Positions 30,382 to 39,476 are shown, counted from the stretch's first letter. The stretch: DNA of 64,000 nucleotides from Bacteroidota bacterium (GCA_018266455.1 JAFEAJ010000009.1:24137-88136), one strand, 5' to 3'. Numbers and translations are program-made. Notes: a model not told the origin generated them from the sequence alone.

Positions 30382-31306
30382 TTCGGATGCTGTTTGCGAT
30401 TTCCTGCCCTCCGTTCTCCAGCAATTCTTTTGCCGCCTCTGCGCCGAGATTAGCTGCCATAGAAACAGGCAATATTTTCTCTATTTCTTTTTTTTGCCGC
30501 CCATCGAGCGATAAAATATTTCCCCTAAAAAAAAGCTCATCTTTTTCAATTTCAGCCAAGGCACTGATGGGTGTTGAACACCCGCCTAATAAGGCCCTTA
30601 AAAAGTCTTTTTCAATTTTTGTACAGGTTGCAGTTTCTTCATCATTCAACAGTGCGCATTTTTGTTTCGTTTCTTCATCTTCCTCCCTGCATACAACCAC
30701 AATGGCGCCCTGGGACGGAGCAGGCAGCATCCAATCCAGTTCAATCGATTTTTTTGGGCGAAGGCAGATGCGCTCTAATCCTGCTGCTGCGAAGATTGCG
30801 CCATCCCAATAGCTTTCTGTTATTTTGTTCAGTCGTGTGTTCACATTGCCACGCAGGTTTTCAATCTTATGATCTGGATAACGATGAAGCCATTGCGCTT
30901 TGCGACGGATGCTGCTGGTAGCGATGGTAAGGTGTGAGGTGAAAGAAGCCAGCAGTTCATCGATATTCACACCAGGCTTTTCATGTTTCACAAGAATATC
31001 TTTATAACTGCCCCTCTTCAACACCGCAGCCTGAACAATGCCAAAGGCCAATTGTGTTGGCACATCTTTCATTGAATGAACAGCAATGTCAATTTTTTTG
31101 TTTACCAATGCTGTGTCCAGTGTTTTTGTAAAAATGCCCTGTACTCCCATTTCATACAATGGCGTTTGCAGATCGATATCCCCTTCGCTTTTTATGAATT
31201 CCAGGCCAGCAGCAATCTTGTGCTCCTTCAGTAAATTTTTTACCAGTGTAGCTTGCCAAATGGCCAGGTGGCTTTCGCGGGTCCCTATTTTTAAATATTG
31301 CTGCAT
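30368..31306 (-). CDS. hemC: Hydroxymethylbilane synthase (porphobilinogen deaminase)
   Basis: Polymerises four porphobilinogens; 312 residues. Seen: KIGTRESHLAIWQA near the N-terminus, VHSMKDVPTQ, SSIRRKAQWL and RGNVNTRLNK, and the cysteine that carries the dipyrromethane cofactor at C243 in LLGGCSTPIS. It starts 65 bases after hemA ends and overlaps hemD by 14 bases. Confidence 0.97.
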   Translation of the reverse strand: MQQYLKIGTRESHLAIWQATLVKNLLKEHKIAAGLEFIKSEGDIDLQTPLYEMGVQGIFTKTLDTALVNKKIDIAVHSMKDVPTQLAFGIVQAAVLKRGSYKDILVKHEKPGVNIDELLASFTSHLTIATSSIRRKAQWLHRYPDHKIENLRGNVNTRLNKITESYWDGAIFAAAGLERICLRPKKSIELDWMLPAPSQGAIVVVCREEDEETKQKCALLNDEETATCTKIEKDFLRALLGGCSTPISALAEIEKDELFFRGNILSLDGRQKKEIEKILPVSMAANLGAEAAKELLENGGQEIANSIRNATK

Positions 31307-31371
31307 GTGGGGGAATGGCCGGCAATTTTAATACATTTCATCGTTAACAAGCCGCCATTCGCAAAATTAAT

Positions 31372-32598
31372 TTATGCTGGCTGTATGAAATCATTAATCG
31401 CTTCAATGAATTGGCAGCCTTGGGTATTTTGGTGGCGCATCTTTAATGCCATTCCATTAATAATGCGTTGTATTTTTTCTTCTGCATCGGGCATAGAAGA
31501 GATGGTGTTAATTGGCGCTGAAAGCAAAGAAGAAGAATGAATTTGGTTGAGCTTTGATTTGACAGCTTTCAGCAGTGGCACATTCCTTCGCATGTCATGC
31601 CATTCCATAAACTCAAAAAGATGCTGATCAATAATGGCTTTGGCCTTGGGCACTTCCGCTTCGCGTTTTTGCAAAGTGGCATCATTTATTTTTGAAAGCT
31701 CATCTACATTTACCAGCATAATATGAGGCAATTCTTTAACTGAAGCCTCAATATTATTTGGGATGGACAAATCAATCAGGCATTTCTTTTTCGAACCAAT
31801 CAGGCCAGATTTTTTGATGATAGGCTGCTCAGCATTGGTAGCAACAATAATAATATCAGCAAGGTTTACCTCTTTATCCATATCTTCAAATGCAGCAGTG
31901 GACAATTCCATTTCTTCTGCCAGTAAAGAAGACTTTTCACCTGACCGGTTAATGAGCGTTATTTTTTTTGTTCCGAGATAATCAACCAGGTTTTTGCAGG
32001 TGTTGCGCCCGATTTTTCCTGTGCCGACCAATAAAATTTTTTTGTGGGCGGGAAACTCTATATTCTCTTTAATAAATTGAACTGCGGCAAAGGAAACAGA
32101 AACTGTGCCCCCGCTTAATTCGGTTTTGTTTTTTATGGCTTTTGAAGATTGCAGCACACTGTTGAATAGTCTTTCAATAAAAGCATTAATGCTGCTATGC
32201 TCTTTGGCAAACTTTACAGCTTGCTTAATTTGCCCCACGATTTCATAATCTCCCAAAATTTGCGAGTCCAGCCCGGCGGCCACGTTGAACAAATGTTCAA
32301 CAGCTTCGAGGCCATTCTTTACATACGATAATTCTGTGAAAACATTTTTCAGTCCTTTTGTTTGTGAGCAAAGCAGATCAATCAGGGCTGACGCATTTTC
32401 AGCAAAACCATAAATTTCTGTACGATTGCATGTTGAAAGGATGAACAAACCATTCACGCCATATCCGGGGGCTGTGGAAAGAATGTTTTTGTATTGTTCG
32501 TTACTAATAGCAAACTGTCCCCTTGCTTCTGCGTCTGTTTTTTTATAGTTGATGCCAGCGATAAAAAATTTTGATACTTCTGCCGGTTTGCTTCCCAT
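31372..32598 (-). CDS. hemA: Glutamyl-tRNA reductase
   Basis: First committed enzyme of the C5 tetrapyrrole route: reduces glutamyl-tRNA(Glu) to glutamate-1-semialdehyde with NADPH. 408 residues. Catalytic C57 lies in ILSTCNRTEIYG; the NADPH-binding segment reads ILLVGTGKIGRNTCKNL, and the QILGDYEIVGQIK block is present. It is the first gene of the minus-strand heme run and is divergent from hemH, with a 234-base shared regulatory region containing a -7 box on each strand. Feedback control by heme at the protein level is known for some HemA enzymes; nothing here proves it. Confidence 0.97.
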   Translation of the reverse strand: MGSKPAEVSKFFIAGINYKKTDAEARGQFAISNEQYKNILSTAPGYGVNGLFILSTCNRTEIYGFAENASALIDLLCSQTKGLKNVFTELSYVKNGLEAVEHLFNVAAGLDSQILGDYEIVGQIKQAVKFAKEHSSINAFIERLFNSVLQSSKAIKNKTELSGGTVSVSFAAVQFIKENIEFPAHKKILLVGTGKIGRNTCKNLVDYLGTKKITLINRSGEKSSLLAEEMELSTAAFEDMDKEVNLADIIIVATNAEQPIIKKSGLIGSKKKCLIDLSIPNNIEASVKELPHIMLVNVDELSKINDATLQKREAEVPKAKAIIDQHLFEFMEWHDMRRNVPLLKAVKSKLNQIHSSSLLSAPINTISSMPDAEEKIQRIINGMALKMRHQNTQGCQFIEAINDFIQPA

Positions 32599-32620
32599 TT
32601 TAGTTCTTTAAATGCGTACG

Positions 32621-32628
32621 CAAAAATA
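32621..32628 (-). promoter_or_regulatory. Candidate hemA -7 promoter box
   Basis: Minus-strand TATTTTTG fits TANNTTTG, 23-30 bases upstream of the hemA ATG, giving a very short leader. AT-rich context raises the chance of a random match; no -33 element seen. Confidence 0.35.
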
Positions 32629-32806
32629 AATTCCCTGAATTTTACTGGCTAATTTTTATGTCATAATAGTGTCATTTGTCAATATGATCTTGGTCAAATA
32701 ATAATATGAGCAGCATCGTGCAGGAAGGCAATTTTTTTTGGTGCATCAGCCTCTTCTGCCTAGACAATTGCTTTAACAAAAAAGTAGTTAACAGGCATTC
32801 AGTGAT

Positions 32807-32814
32807 TACATTTG
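32807..32814 (+). promoter_or_regulatory. Candidate hemH -7 promoter box
   Basis: TACATTTG is an exact TANNTTTG match. It places the transcript start near 32821, about a dozen bases before the hemH ATG at 32833, and therefore argues against the in-frame TTG at 32812 as start codon. The -33 region is weak. Confidence 0.45.
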
Positions 32815-32832
32815 CAAACGATCATCTTCAAC

Positions 32833-33888
32833 ATGACAGATATCAATAAAACGGGAATTGTATTAATGAACCTTGGCTCTCCTGATTCCACTGAAGTGAA
32901 GGATGTGCGCAGGTATTTGATGGAATTCCTGATGGATGGCCGTGTGATCGATTATCCCTTTTTATTTCGCATGCTTTTAGTTGGGGGGATCATCGTTCCT
33001 TTCCGGGCGCCGAAATCTGCGGAAGCGTATAAAACCATTTGGGCCAAAGACGGCTCTCCGTTGATTGTGTTCACCAAACAATTGCAACAAGCATTGCAAA
33101 AACAAGTAGGACTGCCCGTAGAGATTGCCATGCGTTACGGCAACCCCATGGTAAAGGCTGCTTATGATAGCCTGATGGAAAGGATAGAAGGGCTTGAAGC
33201 AGTGCTTGCCGTTCCATTGTACCCCCATTATGCCATGTCATCTTATGAAACTGCGGTTGAGCATGCTAAGGCAGTTCATGCTAAAGGCAAATATCCCTTC
33301 AGGTTAAGTTTTATTAAACCTTATTATAATGAGGAAAATTATATTGATGCATTAAGCGAAAGCATACGCCCTTATGTGCAGAAAGAGTATGATCATATCA
33401 TTTTTAGCTATCATGGGATCCCCGAACGGCATATTAAAAAAAGCGACAGCACAGGCGGCCATTGCTTTCAACGGAATGATTGCTGTAATGTTTTTTCTCC
33501 TGCCCATATTACCTGTTACCGCCACCAGGTTTTTGAAACCACCAGGCTGGTTACAGGAAAATTAGATATCCCAAAGGAAAAGTTCAGCATTTCTTTTCAA
33601 TCAAGGTTGGGTAAAGGCTGGCTTCAACCATTTACTGATGTAAGGTTGCAAGAACTGCCAAAGGAAAACATAAAAAAACTATTGGTTGTTTGCCCGGCAT
33701 TTGTGAGCGATTGCCTGGAAACTCTTGAAGAAATTGCGGAAAGGGGGAAGGAGACTTTTTTAATGGCGGGTGGGGATAGTTTTGAGATGGTGCCCTGCCT
33801 TAATACAAATCCTCTTTGGGTCAAAGCAATAGCAGGCTGGATCAACAATTATACAAAAGGAGAAACAGGAATGTTATTAAGTTTGTAA
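32833..33888 (+). CDS. hemH: Ferrochelatase
   Basis: Inserts ferrous iron into protoporphyrin IX, the last step of protoheme synthesis; 351 residues from ATG 32833. Diagnostic features: GIVLMNLGSPDST at the N-terminus, the catalytic histidine H194 in FSYHGIPERH, FQSRLGKGWLQPFTD, and the C-terminal acidic helix CLETLEEIAERG. A HCFQRNDCC segment after residue 205 supplies several cysteines, but the metazoan-type C-terminal [2Fe-2S] site is absent. It diverges from hemA and is followed after 72 bases by hemJ, the preceding pathway step. Confidence 0.97.
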   Translation: MTDINKTGIVLMNLGSPDSTEVKDVRRYLMEFLMDGRVIDYPFLFRMLLVGGIIVPFRAPKSAEAYKTIWAKDGSPLIVFTKQLQQALQKQVGLPVEIAMRYGNPMVKAAYDSLMERIEGLEAVLAVPLYPHYAMSSYETAVEHAKAVHAKGKYPFRLSFIKPYYNEENYIDALSESIRPYVQKEYDHIIFSYHGIPERHIKKSDSTGGHCFQRNDCCNVFSPAHITCYRHQVFETTRLVTGKLDIPKEKFSISFQSRLGKGWLQPFTDVRLQELPKENIKKLLVVCPAFVSDCLETLEEIAERGKETFLMAGGDSFEMVPCLNTNPLWVKAIAGWINNYTKGETGMLLSL

Positions 33889-33960
33889 TTCATGGTTTGT
33901 GGTCGGCTAGCATGTTGATCGGGCATGCATCTCCACGGACTAAAACACTAAACTGAAAAC

Positions 33961-34509
33961 TTGTATTTAAAAGCACTTCATATCATTTTTGTCATTACCT
34001 GGTTCGCCGGTATTTTTTATATGCCACGTCTTTTTATATATAATGTGGAAGCCGAAAACAAAAGCATGGAAGCTAAAAAACTATTGCACCGGCAATTCGA
34101 GATTATGATGAAGCGCTTATGGTATGTCATAACTATCCCATCGGCAATACTTACGCTGATATTTGGCCTCACTGTAATGTTCTACGAAGGATGGGATAAG
34201 TTTTTGTTTGCTGAAACGGGCAGATGGCTGCTGATAAAATTGATCTTTGTTTTTCTTCTTTACCTCTATTTTATTTCCCTGCATATCATTTTCGTACAGC
34301 AAATGAAAGGCATTTATAAATATACTTCGCAACAGCTTCGCATTTGGAACGAGGTGGCCACTGTTCTTTTGGTGGCTATTACCATGCTTGCAGTAGTGAA
34401 GCAAAGCATCAGCTTTATATGGGGCATAGCTGGCCTCATATTATTTATTATTATACTGATGGTGGCTATAAAAATCTATAAAAACATCAGGTCAGGGAAA
34501 GAAAGCTGA
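33961..34509 (+). CDS. hemJ: Protoporphyrinogen IX oxidase HemJ (CopD-like membrane protein)
   Basis: Membrane protein of 182 residues with the HemJ signature at its very start: LKALHIIFVITWFAGIFYMPRL, including the conserved H7, then four to five hydrophobic helices. HemJ is the quinone-linked heme-containing oxidase that replaces HemG/HemY in many Gram-negative bacteria. This completes the pathway, since no HemG or HemY is in the window. The start is a TTG: an in-frame TAA lies at 33949-33951, no ATG follows until 34021, and the family sequence begins exactly here. It is probably co-transcribed with hemH (72-base gap). Confidence 0.9.
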   Translation: MYLKALHIIFVITWFAGIFYMPRLFIYNVEAENKSMEAKKLLHRQFEIMMKRLWYVITIPSAILTLIFGLTVMFYEGWDKFLFAETGRWLLIKLIFVFLLYLYFISLHIIFVQQMKGIYKYTSQQLRIWNEVATVLLVAITMLAVVKQSISFIWGIAGLILFIIILMVAIKIYKNIRSGKES

Positions 34510-34627
34510 ATCCGCTTTTTGCTCTTCGTTTTCTGCTTTGTGTGTTTTAACGATCCCCTTCCTGCATTTCATGCCCAAATAACCTGTGGGCAAGTTTTCG
34601 ATATTCCATGCACAGGCAATGAAAAAA

Positions 34628-34648
34628 CCTCCATAAAGGAGGCTTTAT
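34628..34648 (+). terminator. Weak hairpin after hemH-hemJ
   Basis: CCTCC (34628-34632) pairs with GGAGG (34638-34642) across an ATAAA loop; flanking AAA and TTT can extend the stem around one unpaired C. Lies 119 bases after the hemJ stop. It may end the hemHJ transcript, but the T tract is short. Confidence 0.4.
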
Positions 34649-34824
34649 CAGACAGGGGGTAAAAAAGGCGTTTTTCAAGAACATTGGCTTAAACCGAACA
34701 GCAATTCATGGAATTGGCAATTAACTAATCTTTGTGAACAAAAGGGTCTTCCCTAAAAATATTAAGAGATTAAAAACGGGTGGTTACGGACTAGAAAAAT
34801 TTGTCTACGAAGAGCCAATAAAGG

Positions 34825-34851
34825 AAGGGGAGTAGGAATACCCCCCTTTTT
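34825..34851 (+). terminator. Terminator-like hairpin in the hemJ-ileS gap
   Basis: AAGGGG (34825-34830) pairs with CCCCTT (34843-34848), 12-base loop, followed by a short T run. No gene precedes it closely, so it would terminate either read-through from hemJ or an unannotated RNA. Confidence 0.5.
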
Positions 34852-35200
34852 AACCCCTAAACCCTAAACCGTAGAAAAGGTTTTTCATGTAATGTAGCTA
34901 TTACAGGAATAATTTTATAGTTGACTTGTTAGTAGTAGATAAGAATCAAATAGTTGTAATCTTTTTTAAGAATATTGGAAGTTTTTCAAAAGTTTAGATA
35001 TTGTTGGGTAGTTAAAAACATAAATTATGCCAAAGCAGGCAAATGTGGATAACCAAGGTTCATTGTGCAGAAACTTGAATGCTTTTTGCAAGTTATTAAC
35101 GAACCTTGGAATCCAATAAAGCTGCATCATATTTTTACTCTTTGTTGATTTTATTGCCTTGAACATAGCGGCCCTTCGCTTTTTTGCTTTTATTTCTCCG

Positions 35201-35208
35201 TAACTTTG
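35201..35208 (+). promoter_or_regulatory. Candidate ileS -7 promoter box
   Basis: TAACTTTG, an exact TANNTTTG match, 35 bases before the ileS ATG. A TTTG at 35183-35186 is only 14 bases upstream, shorter than the usual spacing of about 19. Confidence 0.5.
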
Positions 35209-35242
35209 CACACATTTTTTAAAAAGGCTCCTGATTTTTACT

Positions 35243-38200
35243 ATGCCTGCAAAATATCGTGAATACCAACAGTTAAATTTGCCCTTAATTGGCCGTGAAG
35301 TTCTTGGTAAATGGGAAGCCGGTCTGGCTTTTGAGAAAAGCGTTGAACTTCGTGAAGGGGCAACCCCTTTTGTTTTTTATGAAGGGCCTCCAAGCGCTAA
35401 CGGAATGCCGGGCATACACCATGTCATCTCCAGGACGCTGAAAGACCTGGTGTGCCGCTACAAAACCATGAAAGGTTTCCAGGTGAAGCGCAAAGGTGGG
35501 TGGGACACCCATGGATTGCCGGTTGAACTGGGCGTCGAAAAAGAGCTGGGCATTACCAAAGAAGATATAGGGAAAAAAATTTCTGTTGAAGACTATAATA
35601 AAAAATGCCGTGAAGCAGTATTGCGCTATAAAAACAAGTGGGATGACCTGACAAAACAAATGGGTTACTGGGTTGACCTGGAAAACCCCTACATCACTTT
35701 TGAAAATAACTATATTGAAACACTTTGGTGGATCCTAAAGCAGCTTTATCATAAAGGATGGTTGTATGAAGATGTGAGCATACAGCCTTACTCTCCGGCA
35801 GCGGGAACAGGGCTGAGCTCTCATGAGCTGAACCAGCCGGGAACATATAAAGATGTAAAGGACACAAGCTGTGTGGCGATGTTCAGGGCAAGCAAAAATG
35901 AAAAGAGCAGATTTTTGTTTGAAGCTTTAAAAAATCAAGCCAATATTGGCTCCGAAGAAATTTTTTTCCTTGCCTGGACGACAACGCCCTGGACTTTGCC
36001 TTCTAATCTTGGGCTGACAGTAGGCCCTTCTATTACTTATCAACTAGTAAAAACTAAAAACCCATATACAAATGAGATTGTTAATGTAATCCTTACAAAA
36101 GAAAGGTTTGCTTCCTATTTTTTATCTAATGGGGCTGGTGAAGTTGGTTGGGCAAGTACCCCAAAAGGAAACACTATGGAAGGGCCAGTTGCCGTTGGCA
36201 ATAAGATCAGGGTATTTGAAGTGCTTGCTGAATTCAAAGGAAAAGAACTCGAAGGCATTTCTTACGAACAACTCCTTCCATTTGAAGCCAACAAAACCGA
36301 TAATCCGAATGCTTTTAAAATTTTGTTGGGAGATTTTGTTACCACAGAAGACGGCACCGGCATCGTTCACACGGCACCGGCATTTGGTGCTGATGACTTT
36401 AAGATTGGGAAGAAATATAATATCGGCATATTAACAATGGTTGATAAACAGGGAAAATTTGTAGAAGGACTGGGCGAGTTCAGCAACCGTTATGTAAAGA
36501 ATTATAAAGACGATCCGAATTATGTTGATGTGAACGTTGACATTTGCGTGAAGTTAAAAAAAGAAAACCGCGCATTCAAGATAGAAAAATACGAGCACAG
36601 CTACCCGCACTGCTGGAGAACAGATAAACCAATTTTATATTATCCCCTCGATGCCTGGTTTATTAAAACCACGGCATTAAAAGACAGGATGGTGGAGCTC
36701 AACAAAAAAATCAACTGGAAGCCAAAATCAACCGGCGAAGGGCGTTTTGGGAACTGGTTGGAAAATATGGTTGACTGGAACCTGAGCCGCAGCCGTTTTT
36801 GGGGAACGCCATTGCCGGTATGGAGAACAGAAGACGGCAGCGAAGAAATTTGTATTGGCTCTATTAAAGAATTGCTGGCTGAATCAAAAAAAGCGGATGG
36901 CTTATTAGGCACTCACAACGCACAATGCATGGCTGACAAACTTGACCTGCATAAGCCTTTTGTTGATGAAATTATATTAATCAGTCAATCCGGTAAACCG
37001 ATGAAACGTGTTCCGGATTTGATTGATGTTTGGTTCGATTCCGGCGCCATGCCTTATGCCCAATGGCATTTTCCGTTTGAGAATATTGAAACCTTCGCGC
37101 AAAATTACCCGGCAGACTTTATTGCCGAAGGCGTTGACCAAACACGCGGCTGGTTTTATACATTGCACGCCATCGGTTCATTAATAAAAGAAAGCGTAAC
37201 CGATGAATTGCAAAAAGCAAATCTTTCAACAAAAAATGTTGACGGGCGTGCTTTCAAAACCGTTGTGAGCAATGGGTTGGTTTTAGATAAGAACGGAAAC
37301 AAAATGAGCAAGCGCCTTGGCAACGTGGTCGATCCTTTTAAAACCATCGGGCAGTTTGGCCCTGATGCCACGCGCTGGTACCTTATCACTAATGCCTCGC
37401 CCTGGGAGAGCATGAAGTTTGATATCGATGGCATCAAAGAAGTACAACGTAAATTCTTTGGCACATTATATAACACGTATCAGTTCTTTGCGCTGTATGC
37501 CAATGTAGATGGGTTTAGCTTTTCTGAAAAGTACATTCCCGTTTCAGACCGCCCTGAAATCGACCAGTGGATACTTTCTTCATTGAACACCTTGATAAAA
37601 AAGGTTACAGAGAACTTTGATGAGTATGAGCCAACGGTTGCCGGGAGGGTCATAGAGAATTTTGTAGATGAGCAATTGAGCAATTGGTATGTGCGCCTTT
37701 GCCGTCGCCGCTTCTGGAAAGGAGATTATGAACATGACAAGATCTGCGCATATCAAACCTTATATGAATGCCTCGAAACCGTGGCATTATTAATGGCGCC
37801 TGTTTCGCCTTTCTTTTCGGACTGGCTTTTTGGCAACCTTAATGAAGCAACTGGCAAAAGCAAAGTGCAATCCATACACCATGCCGATTTTCCTGAAGCA
37901 AACAAAACGGCTATTGACGAGGCTTTGGAAGAAAGGATGCAACTGGCACAGGATGCCTCATCGCTTATCTTATCATTAAGGAAAAAAGTAAATATAAAAG
38001 TGAGGCAGCCACTTCTTAGGGTGCTTATACCCGTACTGAGCCCGAGCATGAAAAGCCAGCTCGAAAAGGTGGGGGATCTTATCAAAAGCGAGGTAAATGT
38101 TAAAGAAATCCAGTTGCTGACCGAAACAGACGGATTCATCAGAAAAAAGATAAAACCAAACTTTGTTGCGCTTGGAAAAAAGATCGGCCCCAAAATGAAA

Positions 38201-38665
38201 GCTGTTTCACAGGCATTGGCGGCTTTTTCTCAGGAAGATATTGCCAAATTGGAAAAAGAAGGCAGTTATACTTTGTTAATTGATAGCGAACCCTTAATAT
38301 TACAGGTTAATGAGGTTGAGATAGCGAGTGAAGATGTGCCGGGCTGGATGGTCGCTAATAATAACGCCCTGACAGTTGCGCTGGACGTGAACATGACCCC
38401 TGATTTGGTGAATGAAGGGAATGCAAGAGAGCTGGTGAACAGGATCCAGAAAATAAGAAAGGACAATGGTTATGAGCTCACTGACAAGATACTTGTAAAA
38501 GTTGCTGAAGCCCCTGCGCTAAAAGAATCCATTACTCAATTTAATACCTATATTTGCGCCGAAATTTTGGCAGATGATCTTGAAATTGTGCCTGAAATTG
38601 CAGGTGGCACTGAAATTGAAGTAAATGATATTCCCTTAAAAGTTTTAGTTACCAAAAAAGCCTAA
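35243..38665 (+). CDS. ileS: Isoleucyl-tRNA synthetase
   Basis: Class I aminoacyl-tRNA synthetase of 1140 residues. The HIGH-like signature is GIHH at 57-60 (NGMPGIHHVISRTLKD) and the KMSKS-like loop is KMSKR at 687-691. The editing domain carries WTTTPWTLPSNLGL, and the C-terminal anticodon-binding domain follows (FVDEQLSNWYVRLCRRRFW). The greater length, KMSKR and lack of a terminal CxxC zinc finger resemble the eukaryote-like second type of IleS, which in other bacteria is less sensitive to mupirocin; whether that holds here is inference. Four bases separate it from the DksA-like gene. Confidence 0.97.
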   Translation: MPAKYREYQQLNLPLIGREVLGKWEAGLAFEKSVELREGATPFVFYEGPPSANGMPGIHHVISRTLKDLVCRYKTMKGFQVKRKGGWDTHGLPVELGVEKELGITKEDIGKKISVEDYNKKCREAVLRYKNKWDDLTKQMGYWVDLENPYITFENNYIETLWWILKQLYHKGWLYEDVSIQPYSPAAGTGLSSHELNQPGTYKDVKDTSCVAMFRASKNEKSRFLFEALKNQANIGSEEIFFLAWTTTPWTLPSNLGLTVGPSITYQLVKTKNPYTNEIVNVILTKERFASYFLSNGAGEVGWASTPKGNTMEGPVAVGNKIRVFEVLAEFKGKELEGISYEQLLPFEANKTDNPNAFKILLGDFVTTEDGTGIVHTAPAFGADDFKIGKKYNIGILTMVDKQGKFVEGLGEFSNRYVKNYKDDPNYVDVNVDICVKLKKENRAFKIEKYEHSYPHCWRTDKPILYYPLDAWFIKTTALKDRMVELNKKINWKPKSTGEGRFGNWLENMVDWNLSRSRFWGTPLPVWRTEDGSEEICIGSIKELLAESKKADGLLGTHNAQCMADKLDLHKPFVDEIILISQSGKPMKRVPDLIDVWFDSGAMPYAQWHFPFENIETFAQNYPADFIAEGVDQTRGWFYTLHAIGSLIKESVTDELQKANLSTKNVDGRAFKTVVSNGLVLDKNGNKMSKRLGNVVDPFKTIGQFGPDATRWYLITNASPWESMKFDIDGIKEVQRKFFGTLYNTYQFFALYANVDGFSFSEKYIPVSDRPEIDQWILSSLNTLIKKVTENFDEYEPTVAGRVIENFVDEQLSNWYVRLCRRRFWKGDYEHDKICAYQTLYECLETVALLMAPVSPFFSDWLFGNLNEATGKSKVQSIHHADFPEANKTAIDEALEERMQLAQDASSLILSLRKKVNIKVRQPLLRVLIPVLSPSMKSQLEKVGDLIKSEVNVKEIQLLTETDGFIRKKIKPNFVALGKKIGPKMKAVSQALAAFSQEDIAKLEKEGSYTLLIDSEPLILQVNEVEIASEDVPGWMVANNNALTVALDVNMTPDLVNEGNARELVNRIQKIRKDNGYELTDKILVKVAEAPALKESITQFNTYICAEILADDLEIVPEIAGGTEIEVNDIPLKVLVTKKA

Positions 38666-38669
38666 CAAC

Positions 38670-39476
38670 ATGGCAACCAAGAAGAAATCGGCAAAACCCG
38701 CTAAAAAAGTCGCACAAAAAAAACCTGCTCCGGCAAAGAAAGCTACTGCCAAACCTGCAGCAAAGCACGCCGGTGCAAAGGTTGCGAAGAAACCTGCCCC
38801 TAAAAAAGCTGCCCTTAAAAAGGTTGCAGACAAGGCACATCCTAAAAAGACGGATCATTCCAAGCCGGTTGTTAAAAAGGAAATTTCTAAAAAACCTTTG
38901 CCAAAGGCACCAGAAAAAAAACATGAAACAGCCAAACTATCTATGCCTCTGCCTGTGAAGCAACAGCCTAAAAAACCTGAAGCCCCAGCAAAACCTGTAA
39001 AGGTTGTTATGCCGGAAATTAAAACTAAAACTGTCCGTAAATATGAACCCGAGTTTACAAAATCAGTTTTAGATGTACCACTACAAGAACAAAATAACGG
39101 GCCCATTATGAGATATACCGATGTTGAGTTGACTGAATTTAAGGAGTTGATCACAAAAAAATTGGATGCAGCAAAAAAAGAACTGGCTTATTTGCAGGGA
39201 TTGATTACCCGCAAAGATGAAATGGGCGGCGATAATGACGATGCCCGCTACATGACTATGGAAGACGGCAGCATGAGCATGGAAAGAGAACAATTGAGCC
39301 AGATGGCGAGCCGCCAGATCACTTTTATTGACCATTTGGAAAAGGCATTGATGCGCATTGAAAACAAGACTTATGGCATTTGCCGAGTTACCGGCAAGCT
39401 GATCGATAAAGCCAGGCTTCGCGCAGTTCCTCATGCCACACTAAGCATTGAAGCAAAGCAATTGATGAACAAATAA
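38670..39476 (+). CDS. DksA/TraR-like protein with Lys/Ala/Pro-rich basic tail
   Basis: A two-part protein of 268 residues. The first ~115 residues are low-complexity Lys/Ala/Pro repeats (KKPAPAKKATAKPAAK and similar), like histone-H1-type tails, likely to bind nucleic acid. The rest is a DksA/TraR domain: a coiled-coil-like helix pair (about 150-225) and the C-terminal YGICRVTGKLIDKARLRAVPHATLSIEAK. The canonical four-cysteine zinc finger is degenerate, with a single cysteine left. This degenerate form is common in Bacteroidota. DksA proteins act in the secondary channel of RNA polymerase. It is probably co-transcribed with ileS (4-base gap) and followed by a strong terminator. Confidence 0.88.
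   Translation: MATKKKSAKPAKKVAQKKPAPAKKATAKPAAKHAGAKVAKKPAPKKAALKKVADKAHPKKTDHSKPVVKKEISKKPLPKAPEKKHETAKLSMPLPVKQQPKKPEAPAKPVKVVMPEIKTKTVRKYEPEFTKSVLDVPLQEQNNGPIMRYTDVELTEFKELITKKLDAAKKELAYLQGLITRKDEMGGDNDDARYMTMEDGSMSMEREQLSQMASRQITFIDHLEKALMRIENKTYGICRVTGKLIDKARLRAVPHATLSIEAKQLMNK

Larger units (their letters stand above)
34510..35242. other. 733-base intergenic region between hemJ and ileS
   Basis: No convincing protein gene or tRNA is seen. The stretch contains a 6-bp hairpin (TGCCCA 34572-34577 with TGGGCA 34587-34592), a CCTCC/GGAGG hairpin (34628-34642), a stronger terminator-like hairpin with T run (34825-34850), two and a half copies of a CCCTAAA-type heptamer (about 34853-34869), and the ileS promoter box at 35201-35208. 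The sequence from about 34690 to 34850 could be a short non-coding transcript ending at the terminator, but no known RNA family is recognised. Confidence 0.5.

Noticed and set aside
34853..34869. Telomere-like CCCTAAA tandem copies
   Set aside because: Only about two and a half copies next to a terminator hairpin; too few to mean anything in a bacterial chromosome.
34966..35211. Possible 81-aa protein on the minus strand (GTG start)
   Set aside because: It overlaps the ileS promoter box, has no recognisable family, and its Lys/Phe-rich composition looks like translated AT-rich non-coding DNA.
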